Positions 45,362-53,583 are shown, counted from the stretch's first letter. The stretch: 64,000 nt of DNA from Vibrio scophthalmi LMG 19158 (GCF_000222585.1 NZ_AFWE01000073.1:62001-126000); one strand, 5' to 3'. The notes: generated from the sequence alone by a model not told the origin. A program made the numbers and translations.

Positions 45362-45372
45362 GTGTTATGGAC
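45362..45372 (+). promoter_or_regulatory. NorR site 2 (weak) upstream of nnrS
   Basis: GTGTTATGGAC keeps the GT-N7-AC frame but only part of GTCA-N3-TGAC. Its centre lies 19 bp from that of site 1. Confidence 0.6.
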
Positions 45373-45386
45373 TTACTTTTGTAAGT

Positions 45387-45397
45387 GTCATAATGAC
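45387..45397 (+). promoter_or_regulatory. NorR site 3 upstream of nnrS
   Basis: GTCATAATGAC is a second perfect GTCA-N3-TGAC. Three sites in a row resemble the E. coli norV enhancer. Confidence 0.82.
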
Positions 45398-45449
45398 TTA
45401 TATTATAAGCTTATTTATTTAAGTTGCTGATAAATAGCCAAATAAAAAG

Positions 45450-45465
45450 TGGTATAAAAGATGCA
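45450..45465 (+). promoter_or_regulatory. Sigma-54 (-24/-12) promoter of nnrS
   Basis: TGGTATAAAAGATGCA has GG and GC separated by exactly ten bases, the invariant sigma-54 spacing. Transcription should begin near 45476, which leaves a leader of about 37 nt before nnrS. Confidence 0.8.
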
Positions 45466-45512
45466 AATCAAACAGTGCAATTGTAAAGAGTTACTGTTTT
45501 CGGAGTTCCATT

Positions 45513-46697
45513 TTGCTCAATATTACTGATAAGCGGGTTGAAGATAAAATCCCCGCTGTGTTACGCCTCGGTTTTCGTCCCTTTTTTCTGTTGGGAAGCG
45601 TTTATGCACTGATCGCCATTCCTCTTTGGGTATGGATGTTTCGTACCGGTCAACCATCAGCTCTGCAAGTTCCCGCGTTGTGGTGGCATGTGCACGAGAT
45701 GCTGTTTGGTTTTGCTATGGCCATTGTGGTCGGTTTCGTTTTGACGGCAGTGCAAAACTGGACGGGGGTTAATGGAACCAAAAGTTATCGTCTTTTAGCC
45801 ATTGTGGCGCTGTGGTTGACACCTCGCTTGCTACTCTGGACACCTACGCCACTTTGGCTAATCTCGATAATTGATGCGCTCTTTCTTGCTTTTGCCGCGT
45901 ATGAAGTGGCGTGGAGAGTCTTCCAAGCTAAAGGTTGGCGCAATCTATTTTTTGTACCGTTATTTATTTTGGCTATCGTCGCCAACTTCGCCAGTTATGC
46001 CTGTGTGAAAGGGATGCCACCGTTTTCAGCATCGGCAGTTTGGCAAGCGATGCTTTGGTGGTTCACCCTATTACTGGCGGTTATGGGCGGACGGGTTATT
46101 CCTTTCTTTACTGCACGTCGTTTTAATTTTGACAAGCCACAACCTTTACTATGGCTTGAGTGGCTGGGCAACCTTCCATTACTGGCTTTATTTGTGTTGA
46201 GCTTCTTCCCATTAACCTTTGCTGAACTCAGCCAGCCGTTGATGGTGATTGCGGGGGTTGCTCAGTTGATCAAAGTACTGCGTTGGAAGCCGTGGCGAAC
46301 GCTGAAAGAGCCTTTGGTTTGGTCGCTGCATTTGTCTTATTTGTGTATTCCGTTGAGCTTGCTGGCGCGCGGTTTATGGCAGAATGCCTTTGCCCAACAC
46401 AATATGATTCATCTGTTTGCAATTGGTGCACTGGCTGGGCTTATCTTAGCCATGGTCACTCGTGTCACCATGGGCCATACGGGACGCGCAATTTATCAAG
46501 GGCCGAAAATGGCATGGGCATTTGCATTGCTGTTTATTGCTGCTTTAGTGCGTAGTTTTGGTGTGGCATTGTTGCCTGCGCAAATGCTGGTGATGATAGA
46601 TGTTAGTGCGACTTTGTGGGCGATCGCTTTTACTTTGTTTATCGTCAAGTTTGGTTTCATGCTGGTGACGCCACGTGTTGATGGTCATCCGGGTTGA
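45513..46697 (+). CDS. nnrS: NnrS nitric-oxide resistance membrane protein
   Basis: A 394-residue protein with about twelve membrane helices. LRLGFRPFFLLGSVYALIAI near the N-terminus and ALWWHVHEMLFGFAMAIVVG are diagnostic for NnrS, with His residues for heme/copper; HLFAIGALAGLILAMVTRV follows. NnrS protects iron cofactors under NO stress. The start is the TTG at 45513, since CGGAG lies eight bases before it and no ATG fits. The promoter carries NorR sites and a sigma-54 element, in agreement with NorR control of nnrS in V. cholerae as I recall. Confidence 0.93.
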   Translation: MLNITDKRVEDKIPAVLRLGFRPFFLLGSVYALIAIPLWVWMFRTGQPSALQVPALWWHVHEMLFGFAMAIVVGFVLTAVQNWTGVNGTKSYRLLAIVALWLTPRLLLWTPTPLWLISIIDALFLAFAAYEVAWRVFQAKGWRNLFFVPLFILAIVANFASYACVKGMPPFSASAVWQAMLWWFTLLLAVMGGRVIPFFTARRFNFDKPQPLLWLEWLGNLPLLALFVLSFFPLTFAELSQPLMVIAGVAQLIKVLRWKPWRTLKEPLVWSLHLSYLCIPLSLLARGLWQNAFAQHNMIHLFAIGALAGLILAMVTRVTMGHTGRAIYQGPKMAWAFALLFIAALVRSFGVALLPAQMLVMIDVSATLWAIAFTLFIVKFGFMLVTPRVDGHPG

Positions 46698-46728
46698 TGC
46701 GTGACTTAAACTTCGCACCATAGAAAAG

Positions 46729-46759
46729 AAAAAGGCTTAGCGAGTGCTAAGCCTTTTTT
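46729..46759. terminator. Bidirectional terminator between nnrS and mltC
   Basis: AAAAAGGCTTAGC and GCTAAGCCTTTTTT around GAGT, with T-runs on both strands. Confidence 0.93.
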
Positions 46760-46761
46760 GA

Positions 46762-47883
46762 TCAAATAACGTTCTCATTGAAATCTTTCTGGAAATAGAG
46801 CACTTTTTGCAAGTAGCGACGCGCTTCTGCTTTTGGGTGTTTGGTGGTCAGCGTGTCGTAGACTTGTTTTGGCGATGAGTTATTCAACTTCACCATCGCT
46901 CGCTTACGGTCGCTGCTATCAAAGGCTGAGAGCACACCACCAGTGCCGCCGTTATAAGCGGAAATCATACTGAAGTGCATCGAGGTTGGGTGTTTGACAT
47001 CACGTAGGTAGCGGTTTTTTAGAATATAGAAATAGGCCGCACCAGTATCAATATTATTGGCGGGATCAAACAAGTATTCCTTGGTTGGAATGCCCGGTTT
47101 TTTCTTCACTAAATTAAATACGTCAGCACCGGCCGTTTTCGGGATCACCTGCATGAGGCCATACGCGCCAGCATGACTGACCGCGTAAGGGTTAAAGCTA
47201 CTTTCAGTTTTGATGATTGAATAGATCAAATCTTCAGGAATATCATAGCGATTTGATGCTTCGCGAATAAGACCGGCATATTGATACTCACGCTGTTCTA
47301 AATGATCTTTCACCATGTTGATTTCAACGTAGTAAGCATTGCCACGCTTGATTGGTTTACTTTGTAGCTTGTTCGCCATCAAATAGTCCGCATAGCGGTT
47401 AGCGCGCCATTCCCATTCGATCGGTTTACCCTCGTGATCAACTACTTGTCCAAGTAAGAAAGGTTTGCCGCGTAGAATGGCTTCTTTATCGCTAAATAGT
47501 TCGGCATGTGCCGGATCAGCAGGCATCAATAGCGTTTGCGTGATCGCTTTTTGCAGTTTTTGCTGTGGTTGGTTTTGTGCAATGGTGGAGACGTAAATCT
47601 TACCTTGGTCGAAATCGATATGAGCACGAGTATTGTAGCCATCAAGGTATTTTACGTAGCGATGCTTTCCGGCCTCAACAAACTCATCTTCTCCCCAGCG
47701 GTCTTTGGCAAGTTTTGCTACATAAGCCAGTAATTGATTAATATTTTGCTGTTGATTAGCACCAGGCTGATAAATTGGTGGATAGACTGATGGCGGCGCT
47801 TCACAGGCACAATTTTGTGGCTCGTCGGGCGTAAAAGAACAGCCGGTTAATAATACGAGCGATAGATAAACGATTTTTTTCAT
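46762..47883 (-). CDS. mltC: Membrane-bound lytic murein transglycosylase C
   Basis: A 373-residue outer-membrane lipoprotein (MKKIVYLSLVLLTGC) that cleaves peptidoglycan and leaves 1,6-anhydroMurNAc. The catalytic Glu is in IIKTESSFNPYAVSHAGAYG, about residue 227, followed by LMQVIPKTAG, all from the Slt fold. The N-terminal 200 residues form the MltC-specific domain (DUF3393-like), so identification as MltC rather than MltE or EmtA is good. Length is close to E. coli MltC (359). Confidence 0.94.
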   Translation of the reverse strand: MKKIVYLSLVLLTGCSFTPDEPQNCACEAPPSVYPPIYQPGANQQQNINQLLAYVAKLAKDRWGEDEFVEAGKHRYVKYLDGYNTRAHIDFDQGKIYVSTIAQNQPQQKLQKAITQTLLMPADPAHAELFSDKEAILRGKPFLLGQVVDHEGKPIEWEWRANRYADYLMANKLQSKPIKRGNAYYVEINMVKDHLEQREYQYAGLIREASNRYDIPEDLIYSIIKTESSFNPYAVSHAGAYGLMQVIPKTAGADVFNLVKKKPGIPTKEYLFDPANNIDTGAAYFYILKNRYLRDVKHPTSMHFSMISAYNGGTGGVLSAFDSSDRKRAMVKLNNSSPKQVYDTLTTKHPKAEARRYLQKVLYFQKDFNENVI

Positions 47884-47967
47884 TAGAATAATTAAGCTTC
47901 GAACACTGCAGGGCGAGTTTGATAATAAGGAGCGGAGCTTAATAGCTACAATTGAATATTTCTATGG

Positions 47968-48003
47968 TAATAATAAAAATCCCCGCAATTAATTGCAGGG
48001 ATT
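47968..48003 (-). terminator. Terminator after dapD
   Basis: On minus AATCCCTGCAATT pairs with AATTGCGGGGATT (one U-G pair), followed by TTTTATTATT. Confidence 0.9.
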
Positions 48004-48030
48004 GATGATTTCAATGTTTGAGCAACGTAA

Positions 48031-49062
48031 TTAGTTGTTCTTATGTAGCTCTGCGTTGAGTTCAACTGCGCTCTTGTTTGCCAAACATTCGATTTGACCG
48101 GTTACCGAGTTGCGGCGGAATAGCAGATCAGAAACACCGGCAAGATCACGAGCTTTGGCCATTTCCACTTCTTTACCTGCAGAATCTAGCATGCGCACTT
48201 TCGAGCCTGCGGTTACGTACAGGCCAGATTCGATAGTACAACGGTCACCCATAGGGAAGCCTAGGCCAGCGTTCGCGCCAAGTAGTGAGTTTTCACCGAT
48301 AGAAACCACCACTTTGCCACCGCCAGATAGCGTACCCATGATTGATGCGCCGCCGCCGATATCAGAGCCGTTACCAACCACAACACCCGCAGAAATACGA
48401 CCTTCAACCATGCTCACGCCAGTGGTACCGGCATTGAAGTTGATAAAGCCTTCATGCATGACAGTGGTGCCTTCGCCAACGTGTGCGCCCAGACGTACGC
48501 GAGAAGTATCCGCAATACGAACGCCAGTTGGTACCACGTAATCCACCATTTTAGGGAACTTGTCGACACAATCGACGCTTAGCGCGCGACCAGCAAGGCG
48601 AGCTTCAATTTGACGCTCAGCCAATTCAGGAAGATCGATAGGGCCTTCGTTAGTCCATGCGATGTTGTGCAGTAGACCAAAGATGCCGTCTAGTACCGTA
48701 CCGTGCGGTTTCACTAGACGGTTAGAGATCAGTTGCAGTTTCAGGAAGCCTTCAGCAACAGATTGAGGCTGTTCATCTGTTGCCAACACAACCAGTACAA
48801 GTGGTTGTGCAGATTCAGCGGCTTTCGCGGCGAAAGATGCATTCGCAGCGTCGCCATGAGCGGTAAAGGCCGCAGCAAGTTCTGCACTTTGTGCTGCAGA
48901 GATTTCGATAGCTTGGTTGCCTTGCTCATAACCTGCGATGGCTGCTAGTGCGTTAACCAGTGCATCATTTGGGTTAAGTAGAGGGTGTGGAAAAAACGCT
49001 TCGATGATTTTACCGTCACGGTTTTTTGTCGCGCTACCAAAGGCAACAGAAAAGAAAGCCAT
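48031..49062 (-). CDS. dapD: Tetrahydrodipicolinate N-succinyltransferase (long form)
   Basis: A 343-residue trimeric enzyme of the lysine/diaminopimelate pathway. The C-terminal half is a left-handed beta helix with hexapeptide turns (VRLGAHVGEGTTVMHEGFIN, VEGRISAGVVVGNGSDIGGG, GENSLLGANAGLGFPMGDRC). The first 150 residues form the N-terminal domain of the longer Pseudomonas/Vibrio-type DapD, which has about 70 residues more than E. coli DapD (274). Single gene with its own terminator. Confidence 0.94.
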   Translation of the reverse strand: MAFFSVAFGSATKNRDGKIIEAFFPHPLLNPNDALVNALAAIAGYEQGNQAIEISAAQSAELAAAFTAHGDAANASFAAKAAESAQPLVLVVLATDEQPQSVAEGFLKLQLISNRLVKPHGTVLDGIFGLLHNIAWTNEGPIDLPELAERQIEARLAGRALSVDCVDKFPKMVDYVVPTGVRIADTSRVRLGAHVGEGTTVMHEGFINFNAGTTGVSMVEGRISAGVVVGNGSDIGGGASIMGTLSGGGKVVVSIGENSLLGANAGLGFPMGDRCTIESGLYVTAGSKVRMLDSAGKEVEMAKARDLAGVSDLLFRRNSVTGQIECLANKSAVELNAELHKNN

Positions 49063-49442
49063 AGTTAATCTCCATGTGTTGAGTCTTTTTATCTCGCCGA
49101 TTCAATGGCAAGAGATTGAAATAGTGTTATAGCAATAATGTTGTAGCCATAATAAAGAGACTCTTGAGCAGTGGAAAGAGGATTGGTACAGAAAGTCTAT
49201 CAACGGATATGCTTTGTCGTTTTAGCGACACTTTCGTCTGATTGGAAAGAAAGAGAAGCTAAAAGCAGAATTGAGAAAAGAGAGAAAGAATCGAGAGGCG
49301 AGAAGGAGAAGAGGGAGGCGAGAAAGAGTTGAGAAGGGCGAGAGAAGCTAAATGAAAAGATAACCTCGAAGATAGAGGCGTGGAGAGTGATACAGTGTAG
49401 AGCAGCGAAAGGCTGCTCTACCTTTTAGGGGGGAGTCGTAGA
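49063..49442. other. Gene-free 380 bp with purine-rich, degenerate heptamer tract
   Basis: From about 49245 to 49350 the plus strand is almost all purine. It contains CGAGAGG then CGAGAAG in tandem (49292-49305), CGAGAAA (49319-49325) and CGAGAGAAGC, all variants of the heptamer CGAGAAG that forms the perfect array at 14881-14964. A hairpin GTAGAGCAGC (49397-49406) with GCTGCTCTAC (49412-49421) lies next to the GGGtGRT gene end. The dapD promoter must lie at the low-coordinate end. Confidence 0.6.
49397..49426. terminator. Hairpin after the GGGtGRT gene
   Basis: A perfect 10-bp stem GTAGAGCAGC/GCTGCTCTAC around GAAAG, 17 bp beyond the minus-strand stop. The T-run (CTTTT) is on the plus side, so its use as a minus-strand terminator is only likely. 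Confidence 0.6.
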
Positions 49443-50435
49443 CTAAGCGGCTTGCAGTTTTAATTCGCTTACTGCAACAGCAAGAGCGACAGTGGCTCCA
49501 ACCATTGGGTTATTACCCATACCGATGAAGCCCATCATAGCGACGTGCGCTGGTACAGAGGAGCTACCCGCAAATTGCGCATCTGCGTGCATGCGGCCCA
49601 TGGTATCTGTCATACCATAAGAGGCAGGGCCTGCTGCAACGTTATCAGGGTGCAAAGTGCGCCCTGTACCACCACCGGATGCGACCGAGAAATAGGCTAA
49701 TCCCTCACGGTTACGCTCTGTTTTGTAGATACCGGCAACGGGGTGTTGGAAGCGCGTTGGATTGGTCGAGTTACCAGTAATGCTAACGTCGACTTGCTCT
49801 TTGTGCATGATGGCAACACCTTCACGTACATCATCAGCGCCGTAGCATAAGATCTCGCCACGCGGGCCTTGAGAAAAACGACGACGTTCAACTTCGTGTA
49901 ATTGACCTGTTTGATAATCAAACAGGGTTCGAACATAAGTAAAACCATTAATGCGCGAGATGAGATAAGCGGCATCTTTACCTAAACCATTTAGAATCAC
50001 TTTCAATGGCGATTGACGAGATTTATTGACGTTTAGGGCTATTTTTATCGCCCCTTCCGCCGCGGCAAAAGATTCATGACCAGCAAGAAAAGCAAAACAG
50101 CCACTTTCTTCATTGAGTAAACGTGCGGCGAGTGCGCCATGACCAATTCCGACTTGGCGCTGTTCTGCGACACTGCCAGCCTTAGTAAATGCCTGTAAGC
50201 CTTCACCAATGATATTTGCCGCTTGTTCTGCATTTTCTGCCTGACGGTAAATCGCGAGAGCAGTACCTAAAGCATAGGCGTCTGCCGCACTTTCAAAAGC
50301 GATAGGTTGGGTATCAAGTACCAGAGCTTTGGCATCAATGCCATGCTCACGGCAATATTGATGAGCCTGCTCAATCGAAGCCAAGTTCATTTCACTTAGT
50401 ACACGATGGACTGATGGGGTTAGTTGGGTGGTCAT
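49443..50435 (-). CDS. GGGtGRT protein
   Basis: A 330-residue cytosolic protein named for its motif, here FSVASGGGTGRTLHPDN at about residue 250. Other conserved blocks are GIGHGALAARLLNEESGCFA, FLAGHESFAAAEGAIKIALN and VAMMGFIGMGNNPMVGATVA. In other bacteria the family is regularly encoded beside a NifU-like scaffold, as here (38 bp apart), which suggests a role in iron-sulfur or another metal cluster, but no biochemical function is established to my knowledge. The SD is AGAGGAAC. Confidence 0.88.
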   Translation of the reverse strand: MTTQLTPSVHRVLSEMNLASIEQAHQYCREHGIDAKALVLDTQPIAFESAADAYALGTALAIYRQAENAEQAANIIGEGLQAFTKAGSVAEQRQVGIGHGALAARLLNEESGCFAFLAGHESFAAAEGAIKIALNVNKSRQSPLKVILNGLGKDAAYLISRINGFTYVRTLFDYQTGQLHEVERRRFSQGPRGEILCYGADDVREGVAIMHKEQVDVSITGNSTNPTRFQHPVAGIYKTERNREGLAYFSVASGGGTGRTLHPDNVAAGPASYGMTDTMGRMHADAQFAGSSSVPAHVAMMGFIGMGNNPMVGATVALAVAVSELKLQAA

Positions 50436-50474
50436 AATCTTGTTCCTCTATGTAAGGCGAAGTTAACTGGGCAA

Positions 50475-51167
50475 TTATTGCTGACGTGGATTGATGGTTT
50501 TGATGGCTTCATCAAAACGACCATAGGTCCCACTTGCGGCTTTTGCGGCTTCTTCGGCCGGAATACCTTCACTGATTGCTTTCATCATTTTGCCGAGGTT
50601 GAGATATTGATAGCCGATGACCTCACTATTTTCATCTAATGCAAGGTGAGTGACATAGCCCTCTGCTAACTCCATATAGCGCACACCTTTCGCCATGGTG
50701 GCGTAGCTTGTACCGACTTGGCTGCGTTGAGTTTGACCAAGGTCTTCTAATGCCGCACCAATTTCTAAGCCACCTTCCGAAAAGGCAGATTGGGTACGAC
50801 CGTAAACAAACTGGAGGAAAATTTCGCGCATGGCGACGTTGATAGCATCGCAGACTAGGTCAGTATTGAGGGCCTCAAGAATGGTTTTGCCGGTCAGGAT
50901 TTCAGCCGCCATCGCTGCTGACTGTGTCATACCTGAACAGCCAATCGTTTCAATTAATGCTTCCTCGATGATGCCATTTTTAACATTCAAAGTGAGCTTT
51001 GCCGCGCCTTGTTGTGGCGCGCAAGCACCAACACCATGACTGAGGCCTGAAATTGCAATGACATCTTTAGGGCTGATCATTGTGCCTTCAACTGGAATCG
51101 GTGCTGAAGGATGTAGATCGCCCCGTTGAATTGGACACATGGATTGAATTTCGTGTGAATATTGCAT
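50475..51167 (-). CDS. NifU-like iron-sulfur scaffold protein
   Basis: A 230-residue protein with the NifU N-terminal/IscU fold. Conserved Cys are in EIQSMCPIQRGD, HGVGACAPQQGA, ETIGCSGMTQSA and TDLVCDAINVA; the second to fourth have the IscU-like spacing for a transient cluster. The C-terminal 60 residues are extra and include TYGRFDEAIKTINPR. The start at 51167 (MQYSHEIQSMCP) is preferred, with TGGGA upstream; an in-frame ATG at 51188 is possible. It forms an operon with the GGGtGRT gene and has a long structured leader. Confidence 0.84.
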   Translation of the reverse strand: MQYSHEIQSMCPIQRGDLHPSAPIPVEGTMISPKDVIAISGLSHGVGACAPQQGAAKLTLNVKNGIIEEALIETIGCSGMTQSAAMAAEILTGKTILEALNTDLVCDAINVAMREIFLQFVYGRTQSAFSEGGLEIGAALEDLGQTQRSQVGTSYATMAKGVRYMELAEGYVTHLALDENSEVIGYQYLNLGKMMKAISEGIPAEEAAKAASGTYGRFDEAIKTINPRQQ

Positions 51168-51285
51168 GGTGTTTTCCCAGTATGACATCCAACAAGCAAC
51201 TGATACGACAGCAAAGCGTTTATCGCTCAGTAATAGCAGCGCGGATATCTATTAAATTCGATTGAGAAAACAGGTGGGGTTGGAG

Positions 51286-51470
51286 AAAGAGTTAGCATGC
51301 TCACTACAGAACTCATATGGCGTCTCTCGAATAGACACCATATCCAACAGGCAGACCTGTTTTCGTTTCTGTAGGAGTCATCAGCATCGTGCGGTTTTGA
51401 CCGAAAGGCCACGGTGGAACCCCATCACCGTGTAGGCATCATAGTCCTAACTCGCGCGATGTCACAACCG
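51286..51470 (-). ncRNA. Candidate multi-helix regulatory RNA in the NifU-like/GGGtGRT leader
   Basis: On minus, CTACAGAA (51374-51367) pairs with TTCTGTAG (51311-51304) and encloses two hairpins: AACAGG-TCTG-CCTGTT (51361-51346) and an 11-bp stem with arms at 51343-51333 and 51325-51315. This makes a three-way junction. One pair of the 11-bp stem is U-G on minus but would be A-C on plus, so the minus strand is the RNA. Upstream are CACGGTG/CACCGTG (51432-51426 with 51416-51410) and CGGT/ACCG. GAGTT (51314-51310) can pair instead with AACTC (51293-51289), competing with the junction stem: a possible switch. No family was recognised with certainty. Confidence 0.62.
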
Positions 51471-51541
51471 CTTTTTTAGATCGAGTTACGCTATAAAAAG
51501 TAATGGTTATATGAAATTGACTATATAGATATGACAGATAC

Positions 51542-51572
51542 AAAAAAGCCCGAAGCGATGCTTCGGGCTTTT
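51542..51572 (-). terminator. Terminator after ahpC
   Basis: On minus AAAAGCCCGAAGC pairs with GCTTCGGGCTTTT around ATC, then TTTTTTG. It lies about 130 nt after the ahpC stop. Confidence 0.93.
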
Positions 51573-51703
51573 CATTAAGACTTTACTATTACTGATTGGC
51601 GCTGCGCTTTTTCGCGCTTATGCTTTATTTGTCCAACCGATTACCCGTTGAGCGGGGGTAATAGCGAGTTAATGGTTTAACTCGTTTTGCGTCTCAGGCT
51701 AAA

Positions 51704-52312
51704 TTATTTAGCTAGGTCTGCAGAGTGCTCAGATAGGAACGCTGCTACACCTTTAGGTGATGCGTCCATACCTGCTTTACCTTCTTCCCATTGTGCAGGA
51801 CATACTTCACCGTGCTTCTGGTGGAAGTTTAGTGCGTCAACCATGCGTAGCATTTCGTCGATGTTACGGCCTAGTGGTAGGTCGTTCACAACTTGGTGAC
51901 GTACAAGACCGTCTTCGTCGATTAGGAAAGAACCACGGAAAGCAACGCCAGCTTCTGGGTGCTCTACGTCGTATGCTTTACAGATTTCGTGTTTCACATC
52001 AGCAACTAGAGGGTATTTAACTTGGCCGATACCGCCATCAGCGATAGCAGTGTTACGCCATGCGTTGTGAGAGAACTGAGAATCGATAGAAACGCCGATT
52101 ACTTCAACACCTTTAGCTTGGAAATCAGCTAGACGGTTATCAAAAGCGATTAGCTCAGATGGGCAAACGAAAGTGAAATCTAGTGGGTAGAAGAAAACAA
52201 CCGCTTTCTTACCTTTAGTGAATTCTGCAAAGTTGAAGTTATCAACGATCTCACCGTTACCTAGAACAGCTGCTGCAGTAAAGTCAGGGGCTTGACGACC
52301 TACTAGTACCAT
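51704..52312 (-). CDS. ahpC: Peroxiredoxin, AhpC/typical 2-Cys type
   Basis: A 202-residue thiol peroxidase that reduces hydrogen peroxide and organic peroxides. The peroxidatic Cys is C50 in DFTFVCPSEL and the resolving Cys is C171 in GEVCPAQW, as in typical 2-Cys enzymes. The start at 52312 is chosen because TTTAGGAGC lies just upstream and MVLVGRQAPDF is the family N-terminus. The divergent neighbour is oxyR, so OxyR control is expected. No ahpF gene is next to it, so the reductant is probably thioredoxin-type. Confidence 0.93.
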   Translation of the reverse strand: MVLVGRQAPDFTAAAVLGNGEIVDNFNFAEFTKGKKAVVFFYPLDFTFVCPSELIAFDNRLADFQAKGVEVIGVSIDSQFSHNAWRNTAIADGGIGQVKYPLVADVKHEICKAYDVEHPEAGVAFRGSFLIDEDGLVRHQVVNDLPLGRNIDEMLRMVDALNFHQKHGEVCPAQWEEGKAGMDASPKGVAAFLSEHSADLAK

Positions 52313-52392
52313 TTTTTTGCTCCTAAAAATTTTGGTATGTTCCAAACCAGATTATTGATTTTGGTTTGGTCCTTGTTTGTACGGGACAAACT

Positions 52393-52411
52393 ATAGTACA
52401 GATTGTACTAT
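52393..52411. promoter_or_regulatory. Perfect inverted repeat in the ahpC/oxyR promoter region
   Basis: ATAGTACA-gat-TGTACTAT, 8-bp arms with a 3-bp spacer, 81 bp from the ahpC start and 100 bp from the oxyR start. It contains ATAG and CTAT as OxyR sites do, but not with the OxyR spacing of seven. A dimeric operator for OxyR or another regulator is likely. Confidence 0.55.
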
Positions 52412-52511
52412 TGAAAAAAGCGAATTAAATAGATTAAGTTAATCGAAAAAAGCGATAAAACCTTGATTCATTAACTTGGTCACTATAAAGGTAGCTGTTA
52501 GCGATAGAATT

Positions 52512-53417
52512 ATGAATAAATGGCCTAGTCTCAAGCAATTACACTATCTCGTTACTCTCCATGAAACGCGCCACTTTAGTGATGCGGCGGAAAAATGTTT
52601 CGTCAGCCAGTCAACATTAAGTAAAGGCATTCAAAATCTTGAAGAGTTAATTGGTTGCCCTTTATACGAAAAGAAAGATAAAAAAAGCCCGTTGGTTTTC
52701 ACTCAAGCGGGCGAGTTAGTGGTACAGCAAGGGCGTGAGCTACTGGCGAAAGGACAAGATCTCATTGAACTTGGACGAGTATGCCAAGGGGGGGAAATGG
52801 AAGGGCAGTTACGTGTTGGTTGTATTCCTACTATTGCGCCTTTCTTACTGTGTAATCTCGTGCAGGAAGTTAACCAGCGTTTTCCTCGCCTCAATATGCT
52901 GTTACGTGAAGACACCACCACTAATTTATTAGCAGCGTTACGCCATGGCGATTTGGATGTATTGATCTTAGCACTACCGGTTGATATTGATGGAATGCAT
53001 AGCCGTATTGTCGGCAGCGATCCGTTTCGCATGATCATTAGTCGTAATCAAGCCGAAACCATCAAGGTGCCGATCCGCTACGATGATCTGCCTAATGAGT
53101 TTGTGTTTTTGTTGGAGCGTGAACACTGTTTGACAGAGCATGCCGTTTCCGCTTGCCAACTCACCGCCAAAGAGAAGATAAATCCATTTTCTGCCACCAG
53201 TTTACATACCTTAGTACAGATGGTGGCTAACGGACTGGGCACGACCTTTATCCCCCAAATGGCGATTGATCATGGTCTGATCGAGAATCAAAACTTGCTG
53301 GTGGTTGATCCTCCTGGCCAACAAGCTCATCGTCATATTGGCTTAGTTTGGCGACCAAGTTCATCTCGCGTTAGCACTTTTAATCAATTAGCAGATGTTG
53401 TTTCAGAGCTACTATAG
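52512..53417 (+). CDS. oxyR: Hydrogen-peroxide sensor OxyR
   Basis: A 301-residue LysR-type activator. The helix-turn-helix is at residues 6-65 (SLKQLHYLVTLHETRHFSDA, SQSTLSKGIQNLEE). The redox pair is C206 and C215 in LLEREHCLTEHAVSAC, with the nine-residue spacing of E. coli C199/C208. Ligand-domain blocks such as LRVGCIPTIAPFLL also match. The start at 52512 gives MNKWPSLKQL; a frame from 52476 has no better support. It is divergent from ahpC. Confidence 0.93.
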   Translation: MNKWPSLKQLHYLVTLHETRHFSDAAEKCFVSQSTLSKGIQNLEELIGCPLYEKKDKKSPLVFTQAGELVVQQGRELLAKGQDLIELGRVCQGGEMEGQLRVGCIPTIAPFLLCNLVQEVNQRFPRLNMLLREDTTTNLLAALRHGDLDVLILALPVDIDGMHSRIVGSDPFRMIISRNQAETIKVPIRYDDLPNEFVFLLEREHCLTEHAVSACQLTAKEKINPFSATSLHTLVQMVANGLGTTFIPQMAIDHGLIENQNLLVVDPPGQQAHRHIGLVWRPSSSRVSTFNQLADVVSELL

Positions 53418-53456
53418 CGGTTGGTATTAGCCGAAAACCGCATTAATGACTATATG

Positions 53457-53482
53457 AACGCGCTGATAATGGCGCGTTTTTT
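53457..53482 (+). terminator. Terminator after oxyR
   Basis: AACGCGC and GCGCGTT around TGATAATG, followed by TTTT. Confidence 0.88.
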
Positions 53483-53512
53483 AGTGTTTAATTCTGTTGG
53501 TGTGATTTGACT

Positions 53513-53583
53513 TGTAAAATTTTACAGATAATTATTTTTGAAGCTTTCATTAAATAGTGAAATTACACATTGTTAATTTTACA
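53513..53583 (+). promoter_or_regulatory. Two related AT-rich inverted motifs upstream of aceB
   Basis: TGTAAAATTTTACA (53513-53526) is a perfect 14-bp palindrome. TGTTAATTTTACA (53571-53583) is a near copy 58 bp further on. Such a pair could bind one regulator twice. No known site was matched. Confidence 0.4.

Noticed and set aside
51346-51361. B12-box-like CAGGCAGACCTG on plus
   Set aside because: It is only the small CAGG/CCTG hairpin; the other conserved parts of a cobalamin riboswitch are missing and it would be on the wrong strand for the operon.
51361-51384. Hammerhead-ribozyme-like core (CTGATGA ... GAAA) on minus
   Set aside because: The bases between the two boxes do not form stem II and the flanking sequences do not form stem I; the three-way junction explains the same bases better.
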